A stretch of 64,000 bases of DNA from Deltaproteobacteria bacterium (GCA_029547185.1 JAKPPU010000018.1:1-64000); one strand, 5' to 3'. Counted from the stretch's first letter, positions 31,379 to 39,298 are shown. Translations and numbers: made by a program. Notes: generated from the letters alone by a model not told the origin.

Positions 31379-31442
31379 GCCGCTAACCTCCTTAAATGAT
31401 GATGAGAACAACAGGGGTTAAGTATCAGACCTTCGTATCCGA

Positions 31443-31465
31443 GGCAATACTTTTAACGTATTGCC
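31443..31465. repeat. Perfect 8-bp inverted repeat (hairpin)
   Basis: GGCAATAC-ttttaac-GTATTGCC. Confidence 0.55.
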
Positions 31466-31480
31466 GCGACCCGGCTTGAA

Positions 31481-31675
31481 ATTCCCCTTGTCTGGGCGGC
31501 ACTGATCGTCATAGCCACATGGCCGGATCTGCTGAAGCTGCAGGGACGGCTCGGGGGCAGACGCGGGCTTGCCGTGGCGCTCACGACCCTCGCGATGCTG
31601 CTCATTGTCTTCATCCCGGTCACCCTGGCCGTGCTTGCCATTGTCGAAGGCGAGGCGGCCACGGCCGACCGGTAG
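31481..31675 (+). pseudogene. Remnant of AI-2E/YdiK-family permease N-terminal region
   Basis: Frame from after in-frame TGA 31478 to TAG 31675: IPLVWAALIVIATWPDLLKLQGRLGGRRGLAVALTTLAMLLIVFIPVTLAVLAIVEGEAATADR*; resembles IATWPVLL..FGRRxLAVxxMTLxLxxxxxxP. Confidence 0.7.
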
Positions 31676-31848
31676 CGCATGCCCGGAGAATCGGGACATC
31701 CGCCGTGCAGGAGCGCCGGGCGGATGTGGAGAATATGCCCCTGCCGCCCTGCAGGGGCCGGAATCGGGAGCTCTGCCCGTGCGTGCGGTCAGCGATCCCG
31801 CTTTATGGAATGCGCGTCCTCCCTATCCGCACTCGTGAAGAGAATGAT

Positions 31849-32151
31849 CTAACCGCAGCATCCTTCGCTGCATACCGGCAGGCTCGAAGTAACGTTAAAG
31901 CCTGACCCTGCAGCGGACTCGATGAAATCGACGCGGATCGGTTTGGTCTTATCGAAAAGCTCTTTTTCGATTACGAAGGTTATTCCCTGCTCGGTAAAGG
32001 TAAGGTCGTTTTCCTGTGACTCATCCAGAGCCATACCCAGTTTGGGTCCGCCTCAACCGGCCTGCAGGAGCAGCCTGACCGTACTCGGTCCTTTCTGCTT
32101 CTCCAGGATGCCCTTGATCATGCTGCCCGCTTTTTCCGTTACTTCAAACAT
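31849..32151 (-). CDS. IscA/HesB-like protein with in-frame UGA (predicted selenoprotein, Sec at codon 33)
   Basis: ATG 32151 with GGAGG RBS; MFEVTEKAGSMIKGILEKQKGPSTVRLLLQAG(UGA)GGPKLGMALDESQENDLTFTEQGITFVIEKELFDKTKPIRVDFIESAAGSGFNVTSSLPVCSEGCCG*; UGA at 32053-32055. Confidence 0.85.
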
Positions 32152-32356
32152 ATGTCCTCCTTGGCGTCGGATTGTCTTTGCAGCGGATTGCCATCATGTT
32201 GCTCATGTGCAGCCTACTTCCCTCTCAGTGTCTTGTCAATGGACAGGGTGAGGTATCCGGTATGCTCTCCGAGCATATTATCTTGATTTCCCGATACAAT
32301 CACTTTATAGCGATTGAATACATGAATTTCTGACAATAACCGGAAGGGGGAACGGT

Positions 32357-33109
32357 ATGGGAAACGATCCGGCAAAGGTCGTGAAGGTGATCAAAGAGAA
32401 TCGGGACATCACGTCGCTCTATATCGAAGGGTACGACGAAGCGTTCACCAGGAGGCGTGCAGGCAGTTTCCTTACCCTGAAGATCATGCAGGACGACGGA
32501 TGGAGTGAGGCGCACCCCTTCACCATCTCGTGCGCACCCGAAGACCCGCAGCTTCGTGTGACCATCAAGAGGCTCGGGGAATTCACGACAAGAGTCCACA
32601 GCCTCGAGCCCGGGGCTCCGGTCATGGTCGCAGGTCCCTACGGGCTTTTCTGCAAGGACATCGACGCGAATGAATACATCGTCATGATCGCAGGCGGGGT
32701 GGGGATAACGCCTTTCCTGAGCGTGCTGAGGCATTTCAGGAACATCAGGGCAAAAAACCGCATTCTCCTCATCTGGTCAAACAAGGGCCTCGAAGAAGCG
32801 TTCGCCCTGGACGAGCTCAAGGCAATGACGAAGGATATCCCTCTGAAGATCGTCCACAACCTGAGCCGCGAGCCCGAGGGTGCGGATATGGCGAGATACG
32901 CGGACGAGGCCTTCCCGGATGTGGTCTACGAGTCGGGGAGGTGCACGAGGCACCTCATGAAGAAACACATCGACCTGAGCGCGAAGCCCGCAGTCTATCT
33001 CTGCGGCCCGCCGCCCATGCAGGACTTCGTGATCGGGGAGCTCGAGGCCATCGGGATTGATCCCAAGAGCATAAAGAAGGAGAGCTTCACCTGGAAGGGC
33101 GCAAAGTAG
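32357..33109 (+). CDS. FAD/NAD(P)-binding ferredoxin-reductase-type oxidoreductase
   Basis: AHPFTISCAPEDP; GPYGLF; IAGGVGITPFLSVLRHF; CGPPPMQDFV. Confidence 0.85.
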   Translation: MGNDPAKVVKVIKENRDITSLYIEGYDEAFTRRRAGSFLTLKIMQDDGWSEAHPFTISCAPEDPQLRVTIKRLGEFTTRVHSLEPGAPVMVAGPYGLFCKDIDANEYIVMIAGGVGITPFLSVLRHFRNIRAKNRILLIWSNKGLEEAFALDELKAMTKDIPLKIVHNLSREPEGADMARYADEAFPDVVYESGRCTRHLMKKHIDLSAKPAVYLCGPPPMQDFVIGELEAIGIDPKSIKKESFTWKGAK

Positions 33110-33134
33110 CTTCGATGCAGGGTTAGGCCGGGCG

Positions 33135-33923
33135 ATGGAGGCGAGCGTTTTTCAGGGATTGCTCATTACGACCCTGGCAGGACTTTCCACTGCCATCGGG
33201 AGCTTCTTCGGCATCTACTCGAGAAAGCCCACCCCGTCTTTCCTCGCCTTCTCCCTCGGGTTCTCCGCAGGGGTCATGGTCTTCGTCGCCTTCCTGGAGC
33301 TCCTGCCCACAGCCGTTCAGACGCCGGGACTGGGGCTCGTGCGGGCCTACAGCGCTTTCTTCGCAGGCATGGTGATCTACTTCCTCATCGATCTCCTGGT
33401 CCCCCACGACTACATCGGCCAGCACGATCACACCGAAAACGGCGCATACCCACGCGAAGCCGTGAGGAGGCCGGCACTCGAGAGGACCGGGCTCCTCGTC
33501 ATGCTCGGCATCACGATCCACAATTTTCCCGAGGGCATGGCCACCTTCATAAGCACCGTGCACGATCTCAAGTTCGGGCTCGCCCTGGGAGTGGCCATTG
33601 CCTTGCACAACATCCCGGAGGGCATTGCCATTGCCGCGCCGGTATACGTGTCGTCAGGGAGCAGGAGGAAGGCCTTTTTCTGGTCGTTCTCCTCCGGGCT
33701 GAGCGAAATCGTGGGAGGGATCCTCGCGGCAGCCGTGCTCATGCCGTTCCTGTCCCCGATAGTCATGGGCATCGCCCTGGCCGGTGTGGGCGGCATCATG
33801 GTGTCGATCTCCCTCGACGAGCTCATCCCGGTCGCGAAATCGTTCGATTCCGAGCATTTTCCGACCCTCGGGGTGATCACGGGCATGGTGGTCATGGCCG
33901 TGAGCCTCTACCTGCTGAGCTAG
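33135..33923 (+). CDS. zupT: ZIP-family zinc transporter, ZupT-like
   Basis: GITIHNFPEGMATFIS; ALHNIPEGIAIAAPVY; DELIPVAKSF. Confidence 0.85.
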   Translation: MEASVFQGLLITTLAGLSTAIGSFFGIYSRKPTPSFLAFSLGFSAGVMVFVAFLELLPTAVQTPGLGLVRAYSAFFAGMVIYFLIDLLVPHDYIGQHDHTENGAYPREAVRRPALERTGLLVMLGITIHNFPEGMATFISTVHDLKFGLALGVAIALHNIPEGIAIAAPVYVSSGSRRKAFFWSFSSGLSEIVGGILAAAVLMPFLSPIVMGIALAGVGGIMVSISLDELIPVAKSFDSEHFPTLGVITGMVVMAVSLYLLS

Positions 33924-33943
33924 GCCGGGAAGGAGGGAAGCGG

Positions 33944-34276
33944 ATGCAGTTCGCCGCAAAGCTGGCCATCACCGTGGCCATTGTCATTATCAGCGCCCAG
34001 ATCGGAAAGAGGCTGCCGAGCCTCGCCGGTCTCATCGCCACCATGCCCCTCACGGGCCTGCTCGTGCTCTTCTGGCTCTCCACCGAACAGCCCGGAAATA
34101 TGGAGATCATGACGGATTACACGAAGGGCGCCCTTTTCGGGGTATTCCCGAGCATTTTGTTCTACCTGGCCGCATGGATATGTTTCCGCAGGGGAATGGG
34201 CCTGGCGGTTGCCCTCGGAGCAGGCTTCGGCATCTGGATCATCGGTGCAGTCGTTCATCAGTTGCTGGTGAAGTGA
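33944..34276 (+). CDS. DUF3147/GlpM-like membrane protein
   Basis: GKRLPSLAGLIATMPLTGLLVLFWL; 4 TM. Confidence 0.75.
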   Translation: MQFAAKLAITVAIVIISAQIGKRLPSLAGLIATMPLTGLLVLFWLSTEQPGNMEIMTDYTKGALFGVFPSILFYLAAWICFRRGMGLAVALGAGFGIWIIGAVVHQLLVK

Positions 34277-34287
34277 CAGTTCTTTTG

Positions 34288-34412
34288 TCTGGAGGAGGGG
34301 ATGTAGGAGACACCCCCTCATTTGTTCGGAGGAGGGGAGGCAGGGGTAACCCTTCCTTCATAAAGATCTTGAAAGCACGCTCGGGGAGGGGAGGCAGGGG
34401 TGTCCCTTCCTT
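34288..34412. repeat. Three imperfect copies of a G/purine-rich repeat unit
   Basis: ctGGAGGAGGGGatgtaGGagacacCCCCTCatt / cGGAGGAGGGGAGGCAGGGGtaaCCCTTCCTTCA / cGGGGAGGGGAGGCAGGGGTGTCCCTTCCTTCAcc. Confidence 0.65.
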
Positions 34413-34419
34413 CACCGGG

Positions 34420-34552
34420 GACCGCCTTTTGATGCAGCCGAGACCTGCGTCTTAAGGCCGAACCCGTAAACTCGCCTCACTGCGTGAGGCTCAAACAGTA
34501 CGGGTCCAAGAGGCCTCCGCCTCCGGTCGGGCTGCATTGGCAAAAGGCGATC
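34420..34552. repeat. Large palindromic dispersed repeat (copy A, left flank of islet)
   Basis: Outer arms GACCGCCTTTTGATGCAGCC / GGCTGCATTGGCAAAAGGCGATC; inner CCCGTA..GCCTCAC-tgc-GTGAGGC..TACGGG. Confidence 0.75.
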
Positions 34553-34751
34553 AACGGTTCATCCAGGGCCACCCACGCCTCCCTGGCACGCTCAATGACA
34601 AGTGCAAAACAGGTATCCTCAATAAGCAGTACCAGATGATCTTTAGGTTTAAAGAATATTATTCTTAATGAATGTGTCTGTGAAAAGTGTTATTTATTAA
34701 GTTACATAGAAATTTTTCTGCATAGAACGTTAGACATTGGAGAATATCAAT

Positions 34752-35264
34752 ATGAGCATCCTTGATAATAAGGAGGTATGTGAAATTATAGTAGTTAATG
34801 ACGATACTGATTATCTTGCATTCGTCACTTCTTCTTCAGCTGATATAGAGTTTATTCCTGAGCAATACCAGAGTTTCAAAGGCCTTACTATGAAACCTGA
34901 TGCTGGGGATTTTGCAAAATGGGTACACAAGACTAGACCAGAAATGAAGGTAGAATTGCGCAAGGCAGATGCAAGGTTAGACCTTCATTCCTCCGATTTG
35001 TGGCTACCTCTTGTATTCCTCGCTTCAAATGTTGGTCTCCCGGTATATCTGAATCTTGTGTCGAGTTATCTCTATGAACGGATGAAAGGCTCTTTGCGTG
35101 GAGAGAAACAACGGATACATTTTAAGAGGATAGGCAGAAATGAACCCTGTTATTGTGGAAGTGGGATAAAGTTTAAAAAGTGTTGCATTTCAAAGGAATT
35201 CGTAGAAACCGATCATGTCGATATTGTACAACAACCTATTGATATAGAACAAATATTTGCTTAA
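34752..35264 (+). CDS. SEC-C zinc-binding motif protein
   Basis: C-terminal GRNEPCYCGSGIKFKKCC SEC-C motif. Confidence 0.8.
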   Translation: MSILDNKEVCEIIVVNDDTDYLAFVTSSSADIEFIPEQYQSFKGLTMKPDAGDFAKWVHKTRPEMKVELRKADARLDLHSSDLWLPLVFLASNVGLPVYLNLVSSYLYERMKGSLRGEKQRIHFKRIGRNEPCYCGSGIKFKKCCISKEFVETDHVDIVQQPIDIEQIFA

Positions 35265-35325
35265 CCACGGCATGCACACGGACGCGGGCTGCCGCCCGCG
35301 CCGCTGTTCAGCACGTTGTTCCTCA
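35261..35325. other. attC-like imperfect palindrome 3' of SEC-C gene (putative integron recombination site remnant)
   Basis: GCTTAAC (RYYYAAC core) ..CACACGG-a-CGCGGGC-tgcc-GCCCGCG-CCGctgTTCAGCACGTT; single unpaired A in the stem. Confidence 0.4.
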
Positions 35326-35337
35326 AGATTTAAACTC

Positions 35338-35366
35338 TTGACAATGAATCGGGATGTAATTACAAT
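35338..35366 (+). promoter_or_regulatory. Sigma70-type promoter of mazEF with overlapping TGTAATTACA palindrome
   Basis: TTGACA-17 nt-TACAAT; perfect 10-bp palindrome 35355-35364 overlaps the -10 region. Confidence 0.7.
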
Positions 35367-35393
35367 GTTAGTACATATGGAAGGAGGACCGAT

Positions 35394-35648
35394 ATGCGAG
35401 CACGCATCGTAAAAATTGGAAATTCCCAGGGAATCCGTATCCCTAAACCCCTCCTTGAGCAGATCGGGATCAGGGATGATGTTGAGCTTGAGGTGGATAA
35501 TAATCAAATCGTCATTCGGCCGGTATCCAATCCTCGGGAAGGTTGGGATGATGCTTTTAAATGTATGGCTGAAGAAGGTGATGATAATCTCGTGATAGGT
35601 AAAGAGAATATAAAGCATTCATGGGATGAGGAAGAGTGGAAATGGTAG
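35394..35648 (+). CDS. mazE: AbrB/MazE-type antitoxin
   Basis: MRARIVKIGNSQGIRIPKPLLEQIGIRDDVELEVDNNQIVIRPV. Confidence 0.85.
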   Translation: MRARIVKIGNSQGIRIPKPLLEQIGIRDDVELEVDNNQIVIRPVSNPREGWDDAFKCMAEEGDDNLVIGKENIKHSWDEEEWKW

Positions 35649-35965
35649 TCGACAGGTTTGATGTATATTTGATAAACCTCGATCCTACCGTGGGTTCTGA
35701 GATTAAAAAGAGCAGGCCTTGTTTGATCATTTCACCTGATGAAATGAATCATCATATTCGCACTGTCATTGTCGCTCCTGTGACAAGTGCTTCAAAAAGT
35801 TATCCAACGCGGGTTACATGCAAATTCAAAGATAAAGAAGGTCAAATTGTTTTGGATCAAATACGCACGATCGATAAAGCAAGGCTCGTAAAAAAGCTTG
35901 GTACCATTGATTCAAATACCCAGCTGGAAGTTATCTCGGTTTTGCAGCGTCTGTTTGCCTTCTGA
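35642..35965 (+). CDS. mazF: MazF/PemK-type endoribonuclease toxin
   Basis: RFDVYLINLDPTVGSEIKKSRPCLIISPDEMN..VIVAPVTS..VLDQIRTIDKARL; overlaps the mazE stop. Confidence 0.9.
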   Translation: MVVDRFDVYLINLDPTVGSEIKKSRPCLIISPDEMNHHIRTVIVAPVTSASKSYPTRVTCKFKDKEGQIVLDQIRTIDKARLVKKLGTIDSNTQLEVISVLQRLFAF

Positions 35966-36009
35966 TCCCGGCTTATCGTTGGCTGCATATCTGTCATTCT
36001 GTTAAAACA

Positions 36010-36070
36010 CAGCACAACAAAAGGATGCACCGGGCGGCTCAAAGCAGCCGGTGATCCTTGGCGTCGGCTG
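36010..36070. other. attC-like imperfect palindrome 3' of mazF
   Basis: AACAAAAGGATgCACCGGgcgGCTCAAAGCagCCGGTGATCCTTGGCGTCGGCT; one-base bulge, core resembling degenerate GTTRRRY. Confidence 0.4.
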
Positions 36071-36161
36071 AAATCCTGATTGGTCTCCCGGAAACAAAGA
36101 GAGTACGCACCGGAGGTGGATGGGTGGGGGCTCTGGAGTGGACATTACAGCTCTTCTTGCG

Positions 36162-36305
36162 AATGCAGCCCAGGAGAAGCCTGGAGGGCGCTTAAGCCCC
36201 GTACTGTCTGAGCGCAGCGGAGCTTTGCGGAGCGGAGCGAGTTTACGGGGCTGCCCGCAAGGCAAGCCTTGGCTGCATCAAAAAGGGCTGTCTGGCCACG
36301 GAAGA
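36162..36305. repeat. Large palindromic dispersed repeat (copy B, inverted relative to copy A)
   Basis: AATGCAGCCC..CTTAAGCCCCGTA-ctgtctgagcg..gcgagtt-TACGGGGCTGCCCGCAAGGCAAGCCTTGGCTGCATCAAAAAGGGCTGTCTGGCCAC. Confidence 0.75.
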
Positions 36306-36351
36306 GTCCCCGCCCATCCACCTCCCTCCCATCACAAATTATTCCAGACAG

Positions 36352-37104
36352 TCATCCTTTTATGATGATCCCGACCGGGCAGTGGTCGGAGCCGTTTATT
36401 TCCTTTGTGATGAAGGCATCGAGGAGAGAGTCCTTCAACGACCTGGAGATCCAGAAATAATCGATGCGCCACCCGATGTCCTTTTCACGGGCGTTGAACC
36501 GGTACGACCACCAGGTATAGTTTCCGGGCTCCTTGTTGAACTCCCTGAAGGTGTCGATGAACCCGTTTTCGACGTACCTGTCGAGGGAGCTCCGCTCCTC
36601 GGGGGTGAAGCCCGGGTTGTGGATGTTCGACTTCGGGTTCTTGAGGTCTATCTCCTTGTGGGCCGCGTTGAGATCGCCGCAGAAGATGACCGGCTTCGAC
36701 GATTCGAGCCTTTTTACGTACGCGAGAAAATCCGCGTCCCACTTCATGCGGTAATCGAGCCGGGCAAGACCGTGCTGGGCGTTCGGCGTGTAGACGTTGA
36801 CGAGGAAGAATCTGTCGAACTCGAGGGTGATGATCCTGCCCTCCCGGTCGTGCTCGGGGATTCCCATGCCGCAGGAAAACGAGAGGGGCTCGATCTTCGA
36901 GAACACGGCGGTTCCCGAATATCCCCTCCGGTCTGCGCTGTTCCAGAACTGCAGGTATCCGGGAAGATCGACCGTGATCTGCTCCCGGGAAGCCTTGGTC
37001 TCCTGGAGGCAGAGGACGTCCGGGTCGATCTTTTTAACGACGTCGAAAAAGCCGTATTTCATGGCAGCCCTGATCCCGTTGACATTCCACGATACAAGCT
37101 TCAT
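36352..37104 (-). CDS. xthA: Exodeoxyribonuclease III
   Basis: MKLVSWNVNGIRAAMKYGFFDVVKKIDPDVLCLQETKAS; GRIITLEFDRFFLVNVYTPNA; IDYFWISRSL; SDHCPVGI. Confidence 0.92.
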   Translation of the reverse strand: MKLVSWNVNGIRAAMKYGFFDVVKKIDPDVLCLQETKASREQITVDLPGYLQFWNSADRRGYSGTAVFSKIEPLSFSCGMGIPEHDREGRIITLEFDRFFLVNVYTPNAQHGLARLDYRMKWDADFLAYVKRLESSKPVIFCGDLNAAHKEIDLKNPKSNIHNPGFTPEERSSLDRYVENGFIDTFREFNKEPGNYTWWSYRFNAREKDIGWRIDYFWISRSLKDSLLDAFITKEINGSDHCPVGIIIKG

Positions 37105-37272
37105 GCAACCCCCTTCAAGAACCGTCCTCATGATCTGTTTTCTTTTTTACTCCATGGAGCGGGCTCGTGAAAATAAAAAACCGTTTGAGCGCCTCTTTCT
37201 GGAACGATGTGCTCGCGGCCTCTCTTTGCCATCATGGGCCGATGCGGCATTATAAGTACTCAGGAGGCGATC

Positions 37273-38043
37273 ATGAAGGATCTGCTCCATGCTGCCGTGA
37301 TTGCAGCTTCGCTGGTGCTCGGCCTCATCTCGAGCGATCGTGCGCAGGCTTACTATGACAGGAATTATCCGACTGCAGTGTATGAACGTGATGCGGCTGA
37401 GCCCGGAGGGGGAGGGTATGCTTCCACGCAGTATGATGCTCAGGCTGCGGCTTATGCCGCATATCAGGAAAGAGAGTGTGAGAAAATAGCCGATCGGCTC
37501 GAAAAGTATGCCGGGCACGGATACCTCTACGCCCAGTATGCCCTCGGAACGCTCTATGACGATGGCGGATGCAGGAAGAGGGATTATGCACAGGCTGCCA
37601 AATGGTACCGTGACCCTGCCCTGCACGGATATCCAGAGGCCCAGTACAGGCTGGGGGTGCTCTATGCAAAAGGGCTCGGCGTGACCCAGGATTATCTCGA
37701 GGCTGCCGCATGGTTCAGGAAAGCTGCCGTGCAGGGGAACGCCTACGCGCAGTACGGCCTCGGACTGCTCTACGACAACGGCAGGGGCGTTCCGCAGGAC
37801 GACGCGGAGGCATTCAAATGGTACAGCAAGGCGGCCGCGCAGGGCATTCCCGAAGCGCAGAACAACCTCGGAACAATGTACCAGGAGGGCAGGGGCGTTC
37901 CGGAAGATGCAGCCATAGCAGCCGGATGGTATGAGCAGGCTGCCAGGCAGGGCAACGTTTCGGCCGTGTACAATCTCGAGTCGCTCGATTACGGCGATCG
38001 GGAGAGGAAATATCCATACCGGCAGACGCCGGGCGTCTACTGA
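37273..38043 (+). CDS. Sel1-like repeat secreted protein
   Basis: Signal peptide; tandem AQYxLGxLYxxGxGVxQDxxEAxxWxxKAAxQG repeats. Confidence 0.88.
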   Translation: MKDLLHAAVIAASLVLGLISSDRAQAYYDRNYPTAVYERDAAEPGGGGYASTQYDAQAAAYAAYQERECEKIADRLEKYAGHGYLYAQYALGTLYDDGGCRKRDYAQAAKWYRDPALHGYPEAQYRLGVLYAKGLGVTQDYLEAAAWFRKAAVQGNAYAQYGLGLLYDNGRGVPQDDAEAFKWYSKAAAQGIPEAQNNLGTMYQEGRGVPEDAAIAAGWYEQAARQGNVSAVYNLESLDYGDRERKYPYRQTPGVY

Positions 38044-38137
38044 TCGTTCATTGGGTGTGAGCCGCCTTTAAAGATTCCGTTGACCAATCACGTGTTATGG
38101 TTATTATTGGAGGATATTTCATGAGGGTGATCGATCA

Positions 38138-39298
38138 ATGACGCACGTGGCCCTTTTGCGATGCGGGAAATACTCGCTGGCCGGGCTCAAGGAGGTTATC
38201 GACGAAGGCATCGGGACGATCGGGTTTCCCCTGCGCTCGTTCCGCGGCTCAAAGGTGGCCCTCAAGCCCAACCTTCTCACCGCTGCGAGCCCCGAGAGCG
38301 GGGTGGTGACCCATCCGTGCTTCTTCGAGGCAGCGGCGCAGCTCGTCATCGATTACGGCGGCAGGCCCGTGCTCGTGGAGTCGCCCGCCGTCGTGTCCCT
38401 GCACAGCGCCGTCCGCAAGGCAGGCTATGCCGAGGTGCTCAAGCGTCTGCAGATCGAGACGGCGGACATATCGGCAGTCGCAAAGCTCTCCTATCCCGAG
38501 GCAGGGAAGTTCAAAACCTTCGAGATCTCGAAGGCATTTTTCGATGCGGACCTGATCGTGAATCTGCCGAAGTTCAAGACCCACGGGCTCACCTATGTGA
38601 CCGCAGCCGTCAAGAACCTGTTCGGCGCCGTCCCCGGAATGAGGAAGTCGCAGATGCACCTGAAGTGCCCTGACAGGGAAGAGTTTTCGAGCATGGTCCT
38701 CGACCTCTACGGCGCCTTTCTCCACGGCTTCAATCCGCCTAAAGCGCTCCTCCACGTGATGGACGCCGTCACCGCCCTCGAGGGCGACGGCCCGGGCACG
38801 GGAGGAGCCCCGAAGGCGATGAACGCGGTCGTCATCGGCGCAGATGCCCTCGCCGTGGACTGGGTCGCGACCCGGGTGAGCGGGCTCGATACCCGGCTCT
38901 CACCCATCCTCGTTCTGGGCTTCAGGAGAGGGTTCGGGGTGTCTTCGGAAAGCGAGATCGAGGTCCTGGGCGGGAAGATAGAAGAGATGCGCGTTCACGG
39001 TTTCGTCCCTCCCAGGGGTGCGGGCGCGACCGGGATGCTCGGGATACCCGTGATCCGGAAGACGCTGAAAAGGCTCTTCACCCCCAGGCCCGTTCCTGTC
39101 GAAGGCCGGTGCAGCCTGTGCCTGAGGTGCAGGACGATCTGCCCGGCGCAGGCCATAGCCGGGGCGGAAACAGGGCAGGGCGTGCCCCGTTTCGATTATG
39201 GCAAATGCATCCGGTGCTGCTGCTGCATGGAGGTGTGCCCTGAAAACGCGATATCGCTCAGGAAGGGCGGGCTCCAGCGGCTGCTCGGAAGGACCTGA
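38138..39298 (+). CDS. DUF362 protein with C-terminal 2[4Fe-4S] ferredoxin domain
   Basis: FRGSKVALKPNLL..; CSLCLRCRTICPAQAI, CIRCCCCMEVCPENAI. Confidence 0.88.
   Translation: MTHVALLRCGKYSLAGLKEVIDEGIGTIGFPLRSFRGSKVALKPNLLTAASPESGVVTHPCFFEAAAQLVIDYGGRPVLVESPAVVSLHSAVRKAGYAEVLKRLQIETADISAVAKLSYPEAGKFKTFEISKAFFDADLIVNLPKFKTHGLTYVTAAVKNLFGAVPGMRKSQMHLKCPDREEFSSMVLDLYGAFLHGFNPPKALLHVMDAVTALEGDGPGTGGAPKAMNAVVIGADALAVDWVATRVSGLDTRLSPILVLGFRRGFGVSSESEIEVLGGKIEEMRVHGFVPPRGAGATGMLGIPVIRKTLKRLFTPRPVPVEGRCSLCLRCRTICPAQAIAGAETGQGVPRFDYGKCIRCCCCMEVCPENAISLRKGGLQRLLGRT

Noticed and set aside
34280-34560. CRISPR array from the three spaced repeats
   Set aside because: Repeat units are imperfect and variably spaced, lack CRISPR-type repeat length and identity, and no cas genes are nearby.
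36120-36365. ORF MGGGSGVDITALLANAAQEKPGGRL.. within repeat copy B
   Set aside because: It lies over the dispersed palindromic repeat; the open frame is a by-product of repeat composition.
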